The notes beneath the pieces were generated by a model, which saw only the letters and a program-made list of their open reading frames with translations, was not told where the DNA came from and made no database searches. The translations under genes were made by a program, and so were the position numbers. From contig ARYC01000753.1 of assembly GCA_000711775.1 (NCBI GenBank), positions 60,736-124,735 of the forward strand: a stretch of 64,000 bases of DNA, in the 5' to 3' direction. Shown piece by piece: positions 1 to 16,000 of this stretch (position 1 is its first letter; each line of letters opens with the position of its first letter). Source of the DNA: Oxytricha trifallax. Lineage: Eukaryota; Ciliophora; Spirotrichea; Sporadotrichida; Oxytrichidae.

Positions 1-1748
1 CTTGAAAGGTTGCTGACAATTAGTTCTCTGACTGGACTCCTGAGGAATTTGAAGAGATTTTAGGGTTAAAATAATCACATCTGCCAAGCTTTAAACTTCA
101 GCTAATATTGGCAAGTATTTTATTCTAAAATATATAATTTAATTTATCTTTTTATTATGATATTATAATAAATCTCAATCCACATTGACAACTACGACTT
201 CTTCTGGACTCTTTGCTGCTTAAATATAAACACTATAGTATAGGAATTAATTCGATTATATAAAATTAACAATAAATTATTAATTATTATAATTATCATT
301 CGAAAATTTAATCTAGATTAACTCTACTGTATATCCTCTAATTTTATATTTTTAGAATTTTCTTTGAATTATAATAGGAAGATATGAATTTTAATCTTGA
401 TAACTATTGACAACTTATACTATGTTTTAAATCTATTTGTCTAATGTTATTTATTCGAGCAAAGCGATTATTTTTAATTTATTTTATGTCTAATCCAATT
501 ATATAAAATGTAACTGAGTTTAAGATGCTTATTTTATAAAATTTCAACTTAACTAAATTTCATAATAAATTATCTTTTTATTTAATTTACAAACTTGAAC
601 TTATTCTTAGAAGATTATGTAAAAATCGATTAAAAGTTAATAAGTATGCTTCTCTATACCCAGCATCATATGACTGGAGAATTCTCAACAAAGTATCAAA
701 GATTAAAGATCAATAATCTTATAACAAATACTATTTAATAAAAACTATTATAAAGTTAATGCAATTAAAGAAAATCTTGTGGAAGTTGCTATGCTTTTGC
801 AGCAGTAGGGGCATTTGAGTCTCAGCTCATGATAAAAAATCAAAGTTTATATTCAATATCCAATTTGGACCTCTCTGAACAATAAATAGTAGACTGTTCC
901 AAAGCTAATTCATTTATAATTTAAATAGAATCATTAACAAAGTTACAACTATATTTAGTCCTTAGTTTCTCATTTATCATTATAAAATATGATCTTAATA
1001 ATTACGGATGCCAAGGAGGATAAATGGATGAAACCTATAAATACATGATGAGATGAGTACACCCCTCAGAGCAGAGTCTGAAATATTATAAATTGTTATT
1101 TTACTCAATTATTATTACTCTATTTACCTTTTTACTATAATCTTTCTTAAATAAATTAATCTGCATACCCCTATGTTTCAAGAAATTAGCCATGTAAGCT
1201 GAAACAACTAAATCTCAAAACTAACTATCCCAAGGCAACCGGTTATTACGGACCCTATACCATTTAAGACAAGGAACTTATAAAAGCATAAGTTTACTTA
1301 ACAACAATTTCCATTGGAATTGCAGCTGCCAACTCTTTTTAATATTACTCGACAGGCATTTATGCATTGTAAAAATTAATTATTAGTCACTTTTATAGTT
1401 AATAAGATTGTTATTTCAAATATTAAATAATTGCTTATTTTGTAATAGCAACTGACTGTAATAAGACTCCACTCAATCATGCAATATAAGTTATTGGTAA
1501 TTAAAGTAAGTGTATTTAAATTAAATTAGTTTCTTTATAAAATTTTATTGGATGGGGATCAGTCATGAACGCTGATGGGACTTCAATAGAGTATTGGATA
1601 GCTAAAAATCAATGGGATGCATACTGGGGTGAATAAGGTTACATGAAGATTTAAATGATAAACGGAACAAATTCAATCAGTAATTATAAATTTTTATATA
1701 ACAGGAGTCTGTGGAATGAACTTAGAAATTTCATATGCAAAAGCCTGA
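1..1748 (+). CDS. Papain-family (C1A) cysteine protease, 5'-partial, IES-interrupted
   Basis: The gene enters from the left edge with the end of an I29-type propeptide (NQFSDWTPEEF, about 19-51). The mature domain follows: DWR near 672, the active-site block QQSCGSCYAF (about 711-800), SEQQIVDC (about 875-895), GCQGGQMDETY (about 1010-1040), the His block LNHAIQVIG (about 1473-1500) and the Asn block AKNQWDAYWGEQGY (about 1600-1643). It ends GVCGMNLEISYAKA then TGA. TAA and TAG codons fall where family members have Gln, for example in SEQQ. The usual Asn-Ser-Trp is Asn-Gln-Trp here. At least five non-coding interruptions are seen; the one at 721-778 is solved exactly, others such as 1370-1450 are not. 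It is the only plus-strand member of a four-gene protease cluster. It probably acts in a lysosomal or secreted compartment, as the family does. Confidence 0.85.
721..778. other. IES (58 bp), pointer AATCTT
   Basis: The pointer AATCTT occurs at 715-720 and 773-778. Removing the segment joins GATCAAT to CTTGTGG in frame and yields KDQQSCGSC, the expected run into the catalytic cysteine. Confidence 0.85.
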
Positions 1749-3009
1749 ATAATATGCTTTTAATCACACTTAGTGACGTGATATAATTCTAAGAGACATA
1801 TTTAAACCTTAAACTTTAAAATTGATAGAATTTATGAGTTATCATATGTAGCTACCAAACTTAAAAAATATAATTGATCATATTTTATCAAAATTTTTAT
1901 AATTTATAATTATATTAATTTACTTTGAAGATCAGTTTGATAAGAAATGTTTAAGGTTTTAACTCATTTTAATTTCATTAAAAATACTAATTTTACTTTA
2001 ATTCTATTTTAAATAATATCTTTTTAATATTTTATTTTCATTAGGTTTTATACTTATTACAATTCTATCATTTTCTACAAACTTACACTAATTTGACTTC
2101 GTTTTTTAATTATTTTTAAATTTTTATTTACACTAAATATTGAATAAATTAAAAAATTTTAAAATTAATATTTTTAATTTGAATTAATGTAATAAGAAAT
2201 TATATTTGAAAATAATATCTAATATATATATATATATTTATATCTTTATTTCAATACTCAAGATTTTGAGTAAAAATAATGATGAGAATATGATCATTAA
2301 CAGAAAAATTTAGGTTTAAAGATTGCAACGAAGAAAATAGACATGAAAGTTGATCTATCTTAATTAACAATTTAAATATTAAATAATCAATCAATTACTA
2401 ACTCTTATTTACTCTACTTAATAACCATCTTACTTTTTCAATCATAATAAAAAATGGGATTTTGGTTTACCGTATGAATGATATAATTTAATATCTACAA
2501 TTTTTTGTTTTATATTGTAATTATTTGTAAATAGTAAATATAGTAGTAGATCCACTGCGCACGATAGAGAAATTAATAGGGAATTAAATAATTAAAAATA
2601 AATTAATAGAATTGGTGCATTTTGTTTATAGTAATAAGTAAATAAATCCCTTTTTTAAATTTTATGTTTACATTCCAAGAATTAAATATTAGATTAATAG
2701 AAATGATTTATGAATAATAAAAAATTATAATTATAAGTCGTAGATAAATAAGAAATAAAGCTCGTAACTTTCTCAAATTTATTTTTAATATTTCTAAGTA
2801 TAATATATCTTAATTTTATACCTATTTTTTTCAAAGTATTATTTGTTATATATTTAAATTGTAAATTAAAATAAATAAATAAAAAAGATCAAAATCATTA
2901 TAGAGTTTCATGGCTTTGTTTATAAAAACTGTCTATGCAGAGATTCACATTTATTCTTAATTTTATCAAATATGAGTTAGATTTTCTCACTTTTTAGGAA
3001 TAAATACTA
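1749..3009. other. AT-rich intergenic DNA between two convergent protease genes
   Basis: No convincing coding stretch was found on either strand under the ciliate code. The segment is very AT-rich and has a TA dinucleotide run at about 2222-2238. Confidence 0.6.
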
Positions 3010-4834
<1,825 letters not shown>

Positions 4835-6365
4835 TTATTATAAATTTAATTGAGCTTAAATTCAAAACATTATTAAAATAACAATTTTTTATTAGCTATA
4901 GTAAAATTAAATAATTAAAGTAATAATTTTACAATATCTAAAGGTAAACATACAAAATAATTATATGACACTTTAAAATTAGGAGGATGCTTTATTTCAA
5001 GATTTAAAATATGATTTTTAATAGTTATAATAAAATATTAATAGTTTTAAAAGTAATTAAATTGAAAAATATATCAATCTAATAATTTTTATTTTATAAA
5101 ACTTTATAAAAATTATGTTTTTACAAAGTTTAATTAATAATTAAATTCTTTACGAATTTTCAAAAATATACATAATTTATATAATTTCTTCCACATTTTA
5201 GATTCATATTTACTAATTTAATTAATCAACAAACAACTTCTAATATATTTTTTTTTCATTGTTCAAGAATTATAAGATTATCAATCAAAGCCATTTTTAT
5301 TGATAATTCATTAAAAATATACCTTTAAAATCAAATTTAAAGCGAAATTATAAAACTATTTTTTTAAATTACCACAATTAAAAATAAAAATTGATATATT
5401 TTATTGATATCAATAAAGTTATAACAATACTTCGCTGATGGCTAAGTCTAGAAGGTAAACACTAAATAGACAAATAAAATTAACTCAATAAATTAATATT
5501 TTATAGATTAAATCTTAAATTCTAAATCAAAATAGACTATAGCTAGAGTGGCAATAGCTAAGATCCAAGGTTTATAATTTTTTCTTTCAATCCTTATTAT
5601 CTATATTTTAGAATCTGATTTTTTATTTTTGTTTTTCTTAATAGATTAATCAGATTATGATGATTTTTGCATTAAAAAATTTAATTTTATAAAAGATTAT
5701 ATAATTAATTAGATACATACGACTTGTATTATAATTAAAAAATATTGCATTCTCCCTGTTATTTATTCAAGTCAGATTATATATTTTGTATTTTTATCGA
5801 AAGTTGGTATAATTATTTCTTTTAAATTTCTAGTCTCAAGAGTTTTATGTGATTTTTATATTGTAGAATTATACTAAATCTTAATATAATTAATTTTGAT
5901 TATTTATCGTGAAAAATTATTTAAATTTTGTAATATCTTGAAATAAATATTAATTATAACTAGAAAAATTGATTTGCTATCATCTACTATTATTTATATT
6001 TCTAAGGTTCTAATTCGTTTGTTTTTATCTCAATATAAATTAATATATATTTTTCAATTTATTATTTACCTTTATCTAATTTATTATTGGTAAATTTTGG
6101 CTTAAGAACAAATATTGTATTTTAATTTACTGTAAAAGTTTAATTTATAATTAATTTCTTACTATAGTTATAAATTAAAGAAATAAATGTTAGGTAATCC
6201 CAGTTAGTTTACTCATATCTTATCAATATAAATATTTTTTTGATTGATTATTTTATTGAGGAAAATGTAATTTTTGTGAAAATCCTTCAATAGTCTCATA
6301 TATAAGCGACTGTGAGATCATATACACAAAAAATGATTATTCAATTGGATAAATAAAATCATATA
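4835..6365. other. AT-rich intergenic DNA with one uncertain open stretch
   Basis: This is mostly low-complexity AT-rich sequence between two minus-strand proteases. From about 5410 the plus strand stays open (no TGA) for over 100 codons, with a possible ATG GCT AAG near 5438, but the translation drifts into hydrophobic AT-rich codons and I recognise nothing. It may be chance or an isolated MDS. Confidence 0.45.
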
Positions 6366-8102
6366 AACATATGAGATCTTAGTTAATTCCACATATTCCT
6401 TTGCCGTCTTTCATGGCAATTCTGATATAACCTTTCTCACCCCACCATCTACCCCAGGTGTTTCTTACAATCCAAAATTTAACGCCTGTTTTTTCGACTC
6501 CCCAGCCATATTTTAATAAAATAAATATATTACTAAATAACAAAAGCCAACAATAACCATAGCGTGATCTAGTTTATCTAAGCAGAGATCTTTTATTATA
6601 ATATTATAGATAATCAAAATAATCAATATAAATTTTTGAAATTTAAATTATTACAATATAATTATTTGATCTGAGTCTAGTATTCCACCGCCATAGTTAA
6701 GCATATAAGTATTATATCCTGAAACTGCGACAGCTACAGGTCTGTTTTGCACAAGTCTTTATATTTAAGCAGAGCTAGTCAAGTTTCCACCTTCCCAAGA
6801 TTTAATCCTAGCAACCCCAGTAAGCACAGCAACTGTATTGCAAATATTATATTTTTATATTTCTTATAAAATTTTTCACAATTACTGTAATTAAAATAAA
6901 AAATTTACCAAATTGCATTTTTGGGACTTTTCGACATATTTATACGAGGACTCAAGAGCAACTCTATTTGTTTTGAAGTATTCAAGGGCGAACCTCTAGT
7001 GACCTCCAGAGCAACCCAAATTTTTATTGGTAGTTGAGCAGTCAACAATCTACTACTCTGATAAATCAACAGTCTTATATTTCGTTGGGTTTTATTAAGT
7101 TATTTTACCAATAAAAATTCGAATTTAGGATTTAAGTCATGAATGAAAAATGGAAAATGATCCATTAAAAATTGAGGGTTAGACTGAGTCAAAGCAAATT
7201 CAAAAAGTGTGTTAGCTGCGAAAGCGTAGCAACTGCCACAAGCCCCTTGATCCCTGATTGGTTAAATCATATTCACAGACACCCAGCTAAAGTTAGCGAG
7301 CAAAACAGAGGTAGCATTAACATTAATTGTGAAGGAGTTTGAGATTTTTACTCCAGAGTCCTACAGAAATTACAATAATTATTATATTAGATAGACCGCA
7401 GAGTCACTTATGATTCAATATAGTAAATATAGAAGTGAATTTGAAGATGTTTAAATAGGATTAAGGCCCAAATATTTCTTGATTTCAGTAGCACTCATAT
7501 CTGAGAATTGATTTAACACTAATTGATAACTGCTTTATGATGCGTTAATTTCATTAATTTCTTATTGATTCTTTTTGAAGGCCTACATTCTTACTTGAAA
7601 CTCTGAAAGTTTGGGGTAGCTCTTCTTTTTAATTTTATCTTTAATAATTTCATTAATGAGATAGCTATAAAATAATGCAATATGCTATTTATTTTATTCT
7701 TGTACTTAGATATGAAATTAGTAAAGTCTAGACTGAGTTTAACATCATTCGATGGGAGGGTTACGAGATTTGTGTAATCTTCTGATGTTTAAGATTACTC
7801 GCCAGACATTAGGTAAACACCTACAAGAGAACATAGTCCAATAATCATTACTAAACCAGGAATTATTTTTCTAGCTTAAAGTTTAATATAAATTATAAAT
7901 AGAAATCAATTCTTATAAATTTTATCAGGATCTTAACTTATTCATTAAAATTACTTATAAAATAATTTAGTTAAAGTCTCTTACTAAAGCTCTTTGAATC
8001 TTGTTTATTTCTTACAATCATAAATCCATTCAAGCTTGAGGATTCATAATCTGAAGAATTACTTAAGTTATCTTAATTACTTTCGAATTGAATTTTCTAC
8101 AT
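6366..8102 (-). CDS. Membrane-anchored papain-family (C1A) cysteine protease
   Basis: Starting at ATG 8102, the protein has a Ser/Asn-rich cytosolic N-terminus (MQKIQFESNQDNLS). A single hydrophobic segment follows (about 7860-7800, [20 protein letters not shown]) and looks like a type II signal anchor. Next is an I29 propeptide (about 7640-7460, ending [17 protein letters not shown]). The mature domain has [13 protein letters not shown] (about 7245-7205), DLSEQQIVDCS, GCSGGHQRFALEYF, a His block [13 protein letters not shown] formed across an IES, and the Asn block [13 protein letters not shown] (about 6470-6430). It then reads GICGINQDL near 6380, after which no family-like stop was found, so the 3' end is approximate. 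It is paralogous to its two neighbours in a tandem minus-strand array. Confidence 0.82.
6509..6549. other. IES (41 bp), pointer TGGCT (minus strand)
   Basis: AGCCA (TGGCT on the coding strand) lies at 6504-6508 and 6545-6549. Excision joins MVIVG to WGVEK in frame, restoring the conserved IVGWG around the catalytic His region. Confidence 0.8.
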
Positions 8103-8547
8103 TTGTTTCTGAAGTTCTTATACTGTACAAATTTTAAGGGTAAAAATTATCATTTTTATAAAATCCCCAAATGATTATATATTATTCTTATTATAAATAT
8201 ATTGATTAATCAAAACTCCTCAATTTTATTTTTCGCAAGTTATTTGATGTGTTTAAGTATTTTATTTTTAAGGATTTATAATATAATAACTAATATATAG
8301 AAAGGACAGTGTGCTTAAATAGACTTAAAACTTGAAATAAAGTATATCAGATCAGATTTAACATTTATTTTAATAACTTTGTTTAACGCACTATATTATC
8401 TAGTATTATAGCCTACTTGTTATTTATTACTTTAAGAAGATTTAATTGTTTAATTCATTGATAAATAGCTACCAGAATATAATAAGCAAATATGTTAATG
8501 AATGAAATAAATATACATTGTCACATATTCTATTCTTAAATTTGAAA

Positions 8548-10131
<1,584 letters not shown>

Positions 10132-10350
10132 TTTATATGTTGATTGTTTTTAATTTTTACAATTTACTTTCATTATTCTATTATTATACAACACTAATGT
10201 ACCATTAGAAAATACTAAATTTTTAATAATCTTCTTTTGATTAAGAGAATAGCTATTAAATTCTCTAATCTAATTAGATTAATATTAAATATTATGTTGG
10301 TGTATACTATTTGCATTAATTCTAAGGTCTGAATTTAATTGTCAATTTAA

Positions 10351-11544
10351 TCAGTCCAGTCTTGTTTTCTAAGAATTACCTGAATTGGCTGAGTTACACA
10401 AGAACTTTGCTATGTAATAATTTAAGAATGAAATTGTGACTGAGGCTAGTTGGAGGTAACCATCAGCCCAGAAGAAGAAATATTTATGCATTCCGAACGT
10501 CACTCTCCAGGGATCATTCCAAAATAGTATGTAAAAAAGTTTCAAATTATATAAAGACCATTATATCTAACTAACATGTAAATTTTATTTAATGATTGTC
10601 AATGCCACAGAGAGTGTGGTTTAGATTTGCCCAGGTCATGGCTGAAATAGGGGTTAGGAAATACCTCATATATATTGAGAACAAAACGAACCCAAAGATT
10701 GGAAGTGGATATACGATATAGTCGCCTGCTTTATACCTTCCAGCACAAAATAAAACCATAGGAGCCATAAGTGCTGCAAATACATGCTACACATAATACA
10801 TAACTAATTCGAGAACAGACAACTCATCGTTTTCAGCAAAGACTATACCTAGCCAGCTATAGAAAGAAGTTGAAGTTAAATAAATTAATTACGCTCCAAA
10901 AGTTGAGGAGAGACCAAACATCATAAGCAAGTTGGAAAATCTGTTGAACGGCAAAACCGAAACCAATCCAAATATCAACTATAAAAAATACATTTCAAGA
11001 TCGTTCAATTTAGAAAGAATGACTTACTGTAATAATATGGCAGGGGTTTAGTATGAATATGATGGTATTGCTGTGATACTTAAAGTGAAGTTGAAATGCT
11101 ATCATTCCAAAACACAATAATCCTTGTAATACTTCAATCATTGTGGGATTAAGATTTCTTTTATGGAGTTATAGCTAAAGCCTTCTAGCATCTGCGACTG
11201 CAACAAGCGTCTTCATACCATAATAAAAGTAGTACAAATGGAAAGGCAGCTATAGAAAAAGATTAAACAACTGAGTTTGAAAATTGATTGTTGGAATTTA
11301 AAAATGCATAGCCATCTCAATTGATGTCTGTGCATTACAGAAGAAATAATTGATCTTGCATTTTACTTAAACTTACCAGAATCGCTATTAGTACAATTTT
11401 AAATCCAAGCTAACTTTCTTCATAGCACTATTGTCCTCCATTAAACAAGGTTTCATATGTTTCATTATAAACGCCCAACAGGAATTTGTTTCTAACTTGC
11501 CCCAGGACAGAATTAGCATCATTAAAAGGTTCCAAAGGTGCCAT
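10351..11544 (-). CDS. TMEM164-family multi-pass membrane protein
   Basis: The minus-strand reading from ATG 11544 (MAPLEPFNDAN) to TGA at 10353-10351 gives a hydrophobic protein. It has family-like landmarks: an NPCH motif at about 11055-11030 (FILNPCHIIT), a helix with YYVQHVFAALMAP (about 10815-10780), the cluster WANLNHTLCG (about 10640-10600) and NDPWRVTFGMHKYFFFWADGY (about 10525-10465). In animals TMEM164 is an NPCH-motif acyltransferase acting on ether phospholipids in internal membranes; that activity is assumed here, not shown. At least two IESs or introns interrupt it (about 11340-11410 and 10535-10600). It sits between the protease array and a Rab-like gene on the same strand, with a 219-bp gap to the protease. 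Confidence 0.72.
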
Positions 11545-12172
11545 TTAATTAATGAGGAGTGTTTAACAATAACTTTTCAAATAAAAATACAAATTAACTT
11601 ATCAAAAAATCTATTAGTTATTGAGAATTAATAAGTATACTCAGAAAGTACTTTTGGTATTTTTAATTGATTACTCCAGTTAATTAATAATTTATTGATG
11701 TTTATTAAATTATTTCATGCATTTTTGATTAATTAAAAACAAATTTCGGATATAATCTATCTAAATACTTAAAGTAATTAATTTAAAAATAAATAAAAAT
11801 GGGAAAGCATTAATATACAAGCAGACAGATCACGTTTTTTTATATTTTCATAATAATATATTATTATTATTTTGATATTAATTATTTTATAACAATAATA
11901 ATAATATGTGATGATATAGATTTAAGTCTTGCGTAATATGATATTGCTAAATAATAATTTTATCAATCACAAATTTACTTTATTTCAAAATGAATTTATT
12001 TAATTTGATTGATAAAATTCTTTTTTTTAATTTCTTTTCTCTGAAATAGATTTAAATATAAATAAATTCTCTATGTTTTAATATATTTTGAAATATGTTA
12101 TAATCCTCTTTTTTAAGGGTACTTAGTTCGAAACTAAGATACTTAAATACCATAGATTGATTGATTGATTTT
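11545..12172. other. AT-rich intergenic DNA
   Basis: No coding segment was recognised. It holds an ATT/AAT trinucleotide-like run at about 11848-11905. Confidence 0.6.
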
Positions 12173-12899
12173 TCAGACAGTTGCAGTTAATTCTAATGCA
12201 CTGTATTTTTATTTGATAAGGGTTGCAAGCTTAGTAAACACTTGATTTATGCTTTCATCGTCTAGAATTGCTGAAGTTTCAAAAAATTCTAAATGCCTGC
12301 TGTCAGCATAGGCTCTACCTGATTTATAGTCCACTCTTCTGTCTTACTTTTCTACGTCAGATTTATTCCCTACTACTATTTTAACCATTTTCTCCGCATC
12401 TGTATTGTCTTCAAGTTAGAGTACATTTGTTGTAATTATAGATAATTCAGAGCAAATGAATGAAATGTTTATTTCTCAGATAAAGATTAATGTTATATTA
12501 GAGTAGCCATTCACTTACTGATCGAAAACTATTATCATCTGAGACTGAGTAACAAACAATCGCAGCATGTGCTCCACGATAATAAAGCGGTGCAACAGTC
12601 TTGAATTTTTCAGCACCACCCGTATCCCAAATGTGCAAACGCATCTGACTCCCATCTTTAAACGCAATATTTTTTTGAAAATATGAAGCACCGACAGTCG
12701 CCTTAGGGTTGTCTGAGAATTTTCCTTCTTTATAACGCATTGCTATTGAGGTCTTTCCTACTCCAGAATTACCAATTAACACTATTTTAGCTTCTAATTT
12801 GCTATCCTCGCTGTGTTTACTAGGATTATTCGATTTTATTTTAAGACTCTGGCTGTGTTCTTTCTTTTTCTTTTTAGAGGAATTATTACAATTTCCCAT
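12173..12899 (-). CDS. Rab-like small GTPase with N-terminal acylation signal
   Basis: ATG at 12899 starts MGNCNNSSKKKKK: Gly2 and Cys4 fit N-myristoylation plus palmitoylation, backed by a lysine run. The G domain follows: P-loop GNSGVGKTS (residues about 43-51), switch I with KATVGASY, the DxxG block WDTGGAEKF, NKSD (G4) and ETSA (G5). The canonical WDTAGQE is WDTGGAE here, so the Gln that positions catalytic water is replaced by Ala. Two MDSs are joined by pointer TACTCTAA. The protein ends ALELTATV then TGA at 12175-12173, with no C-terminal cysteine for prenylation. This layout recalls plant ARA6-type Rabs, which use N-terminal lipids. It is divergently arranged with the gene at 13047, 147 bp apart. 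Confidence 0.85.
12424..12505. other. IES (82 bp), pointer TACTCTAA (minus strand)
   Basis: TTAGAGTA (pointer on the plus strand) is at 12416-12423 and 12498-12505. Excision joins SEWLL to QLEDN in frame within the GTPase domain. Confidence 0.88.
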
Positions 12900-13046
12900 T
12901 TTTTTTATTTTAATAAATCAATATACTTTTATGTTTATAATTTATATGTGAAATATAATCTTTAAAAGTATTAATTTTATTGATCTCATTTAAATATTTT
13001 ACAAATCTAAGTTGTTGTGATAAATTATTAAATAAAATCTATTAAA
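12900..13046. promoter_or_regulatory. Short divergent intergenic region
   Basis: These 147 bp of AT-rich DNA separate two divergent start codons. They must hold the 5' ends of both genes, but no specific element was recognised. In a gene-sized somatic chromosome the two genes could still be separated. Confidence 0.3.
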
Positions 13047-16000
13047 ATGTCCGTTTACAGTGGCTTTGCTACAAGGAAGCAAGAATCATTTTATAACAAA
13101 CTTCTAGAGAAATTACTGCAAATTTTAACAAGGAAAATTCTATCAACGATACCTTATAATCAAATCGCCTCTATTTTAGAAGACTCTGATGAATTTAATA
13201 TTCATAATAAAACCCTTATAGATTTTATAAAAAAATAATTAGGAATTAATATAGTTTTTATTGATAATGTAATTTATATTTAATATAATTTGTCCGTATA
13301 ATCTCAATTTAATAGAAAAAATCAATAAATTATTTGGAATACATAGATTTTATATTTAAATCTAAATAAGAATATTATTAATCGAAAATAATATAGTAAT
13401 AATATAATAAAAATTAATAAAGGATTATCTTATATTTAAATCGCAAAATTTTTTAGTAAATAATTTCTATAGTCTTTTATGAGATAAGATAATGATGAAA
13501 ACGAAAAGTAAAAATTGTTTGAAAGCAATTAACAAATTATTTCAAAATCAAACGATAGAACTACTTCAGGAAATTATAATACAGAATAAAATTCGCAATT
13601 AAACAAATTAGGTTAAAAATATATGAAATTTGATGATAAAAAGTGGGCTAAGTAGTTAGTAATGATTTATAAGCATATGAATTTGCTTGAGAAAAATAAA
13701 TATCTTGAACCTGCTCTCTCTTTTTAAATAATTCCACTCGTTAAATATTGTATCAATTAGTATAAGCTAAAAGTCAAAAGTGTGAGTAGCTCTTATTAAT
13801 ATAATTATAATTAAATTTCTCATTTAAAATTTATTTTAATTTGAAAAGCTAGAATGAAATGGATAACAGTGATATTTTGGAAAATACTCAGCCAGAATTG
13901 ATAAACATGTAAGATGAAAACAAATCTTAAGATAAGAAAGTCTTACTAACTATTTCTGAAAAATAAAGTCCTCCGACTGCTCATAAAAAACAGAAACTCT
14001 TAGACTTATCTAATTCAAATTCAAGTAAAAAGTACAATCAAAAAATTGATAATAGTTATGATTAAAGACAACTCAAGCAGGCTAAATCGATAAGTAACGA
14101 TTACTAGTAAAGTTCAATTTCACTAAGATCGAATGTTAATTTGAGAAATCGCAGAAATATCATTAAATAATAAAATTCTTCAAATTTCAGACAAAGACCA
14201 CATACCTCAGTTAATAGAACCATTAATGCAAAAACTCAGTATAAGAACGAATTCTCGGTTTCAAATTAAGAATAGAAAGATTTATAGCCAAACTTGGAAC
14301 ATATTCAATTTTTCACAAGAAGTGAGTTAAATAAGTCTCAACTTGATTAAAATGATTCTTTGATTAGTCACTTAATTTAAAATTATATATAATCACTTTT
14401 TTATTTATTATTTAGTATATACTTAATTCAACCAAGCTCCTAAGTAAGCCAAAACTCTTACTATAAATAACCCTAACCCCAAAATCCTTTAAAATATAAA
14501 TAAAGAAAAAATAGTAAATCAGCAATCAAAACCCCAAAACATCTTAGTGAGGTTTATAAGAGCTATGATTTGTAGAGTATAGCTGGGGTCAAATTGGGGT
14601 TAGTAGACGAATTAGGCCAATTTGCAAATTGAGAAATAGAAATTAGCGGAATTGAGGGTCTATTTATGATGAGTAATATTTAGATTTACTGATTTAGATT
14701 AGGGATGGTACAAGTATTAATATAGACTTAGTCAAACCAGTGCTGAATTATACAGCCATAGCAAGACTCGTAAGCAAGTGTGCCTCAACTGTTTGGTATC
14801 ATTGCTTATTAGCTGTTTAGCATTATAAATCAGGCTCTTGAAAATATCCTGCAAAAAAACAAAAGTTCTCACAGGTCCATATTGACTATCTCTGTGACTC
14901 TAAGACATAAAAGTATTGGGCTCACTTTCCTCTTGACTAACGAGCTGTCATGTTTCATCGTAAGTTTCATGACATGCGTATCTCTCCTTAGACTATATCC
15001 ATTATTTATAAAAGAAATGGCCTTACTTTCAAGAATGTCAACAGAGTGAAGAGAATAATTGAATTGACAGTGCCATTTTATAGTAATAATTTAAACTTTA
15101 TATATGATTAAATGCAGAGAGCTATTACTAATAACATCAAGTTCATACATGCTGATGAAGCAGCGTTCACACTCAATATTTTAATTAATAAGTTCTGGTA
15201 TAAAAAGTATGATAATATAGAAGTATATAATTAAAAAGTAAAGGTTGCCACTCATGCAATTTTAGCTGGTATTAGTGAAGATTCAGGTATAGAAGCATGT
15301 ATCATTTATCATCGCTCTATTAAGCGACAGCAGTATATCGAGTTTTTGCATAAGCTCAGAGAGAAGTATAGCAACAAAGAAATTATCTTGTTTGTTGATA
15401 ACTTATCAGTCCATAAGAGTAAAGAGTTTAAGAAAGCTTATGAAGAGTTAAACATGACTTCTGTAAAAAACGTCCCTTATAGCCCATAATTTAAATTATA
15501 CTGGAGTTAAATCAAGTCTTACTACAAGAAGCTACTGCTGTATCATCTAATGCATGATGTACCAATGGATACAGTAGATTTAATACAAAGTAGTTGCAAG
15601 AGAGTGAATAAAGATAAGACAACGATATGTGCAAGGAAGGGGAGAATGAATGTTTATTAATAAGTTTTAGAATTAAATGAATGAAATAGTTCACATATTA
15701 AAAGGACCCTTAAAAGGATTAGGCTTCTCTTTCTTTTCTTCTTCTTAAGGCTTGACAGGCCCTAGGTTTCTTCTCTTACTGCCATCTTCTGCATCTATCT
15801 TCATATCTTTTGGCTTTTAAGTATCTTGATAAAGTCTCTTGCTAACTTAATAAACTGTCTGCTGTTTTCTATCTCTAAGAACCTAAGCATGCTCTTTTAT
15901 AAGATATATACCAGTGCAAGATTTTCCTACAAAGTTATTTGTCAAAGCTTACTTGAAAGATAAGGATGCTTCTTAATTTCCTTTAGCCAAGCTGAGCTTT

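Noticed and set aside
14468-14480. CCCTAACCCC text just left of the TBE, resembling a telomere repeat
   Set aside because: It is in frame coding sequence (KQPQPQN) of the host gene and lies outside the AAT target.
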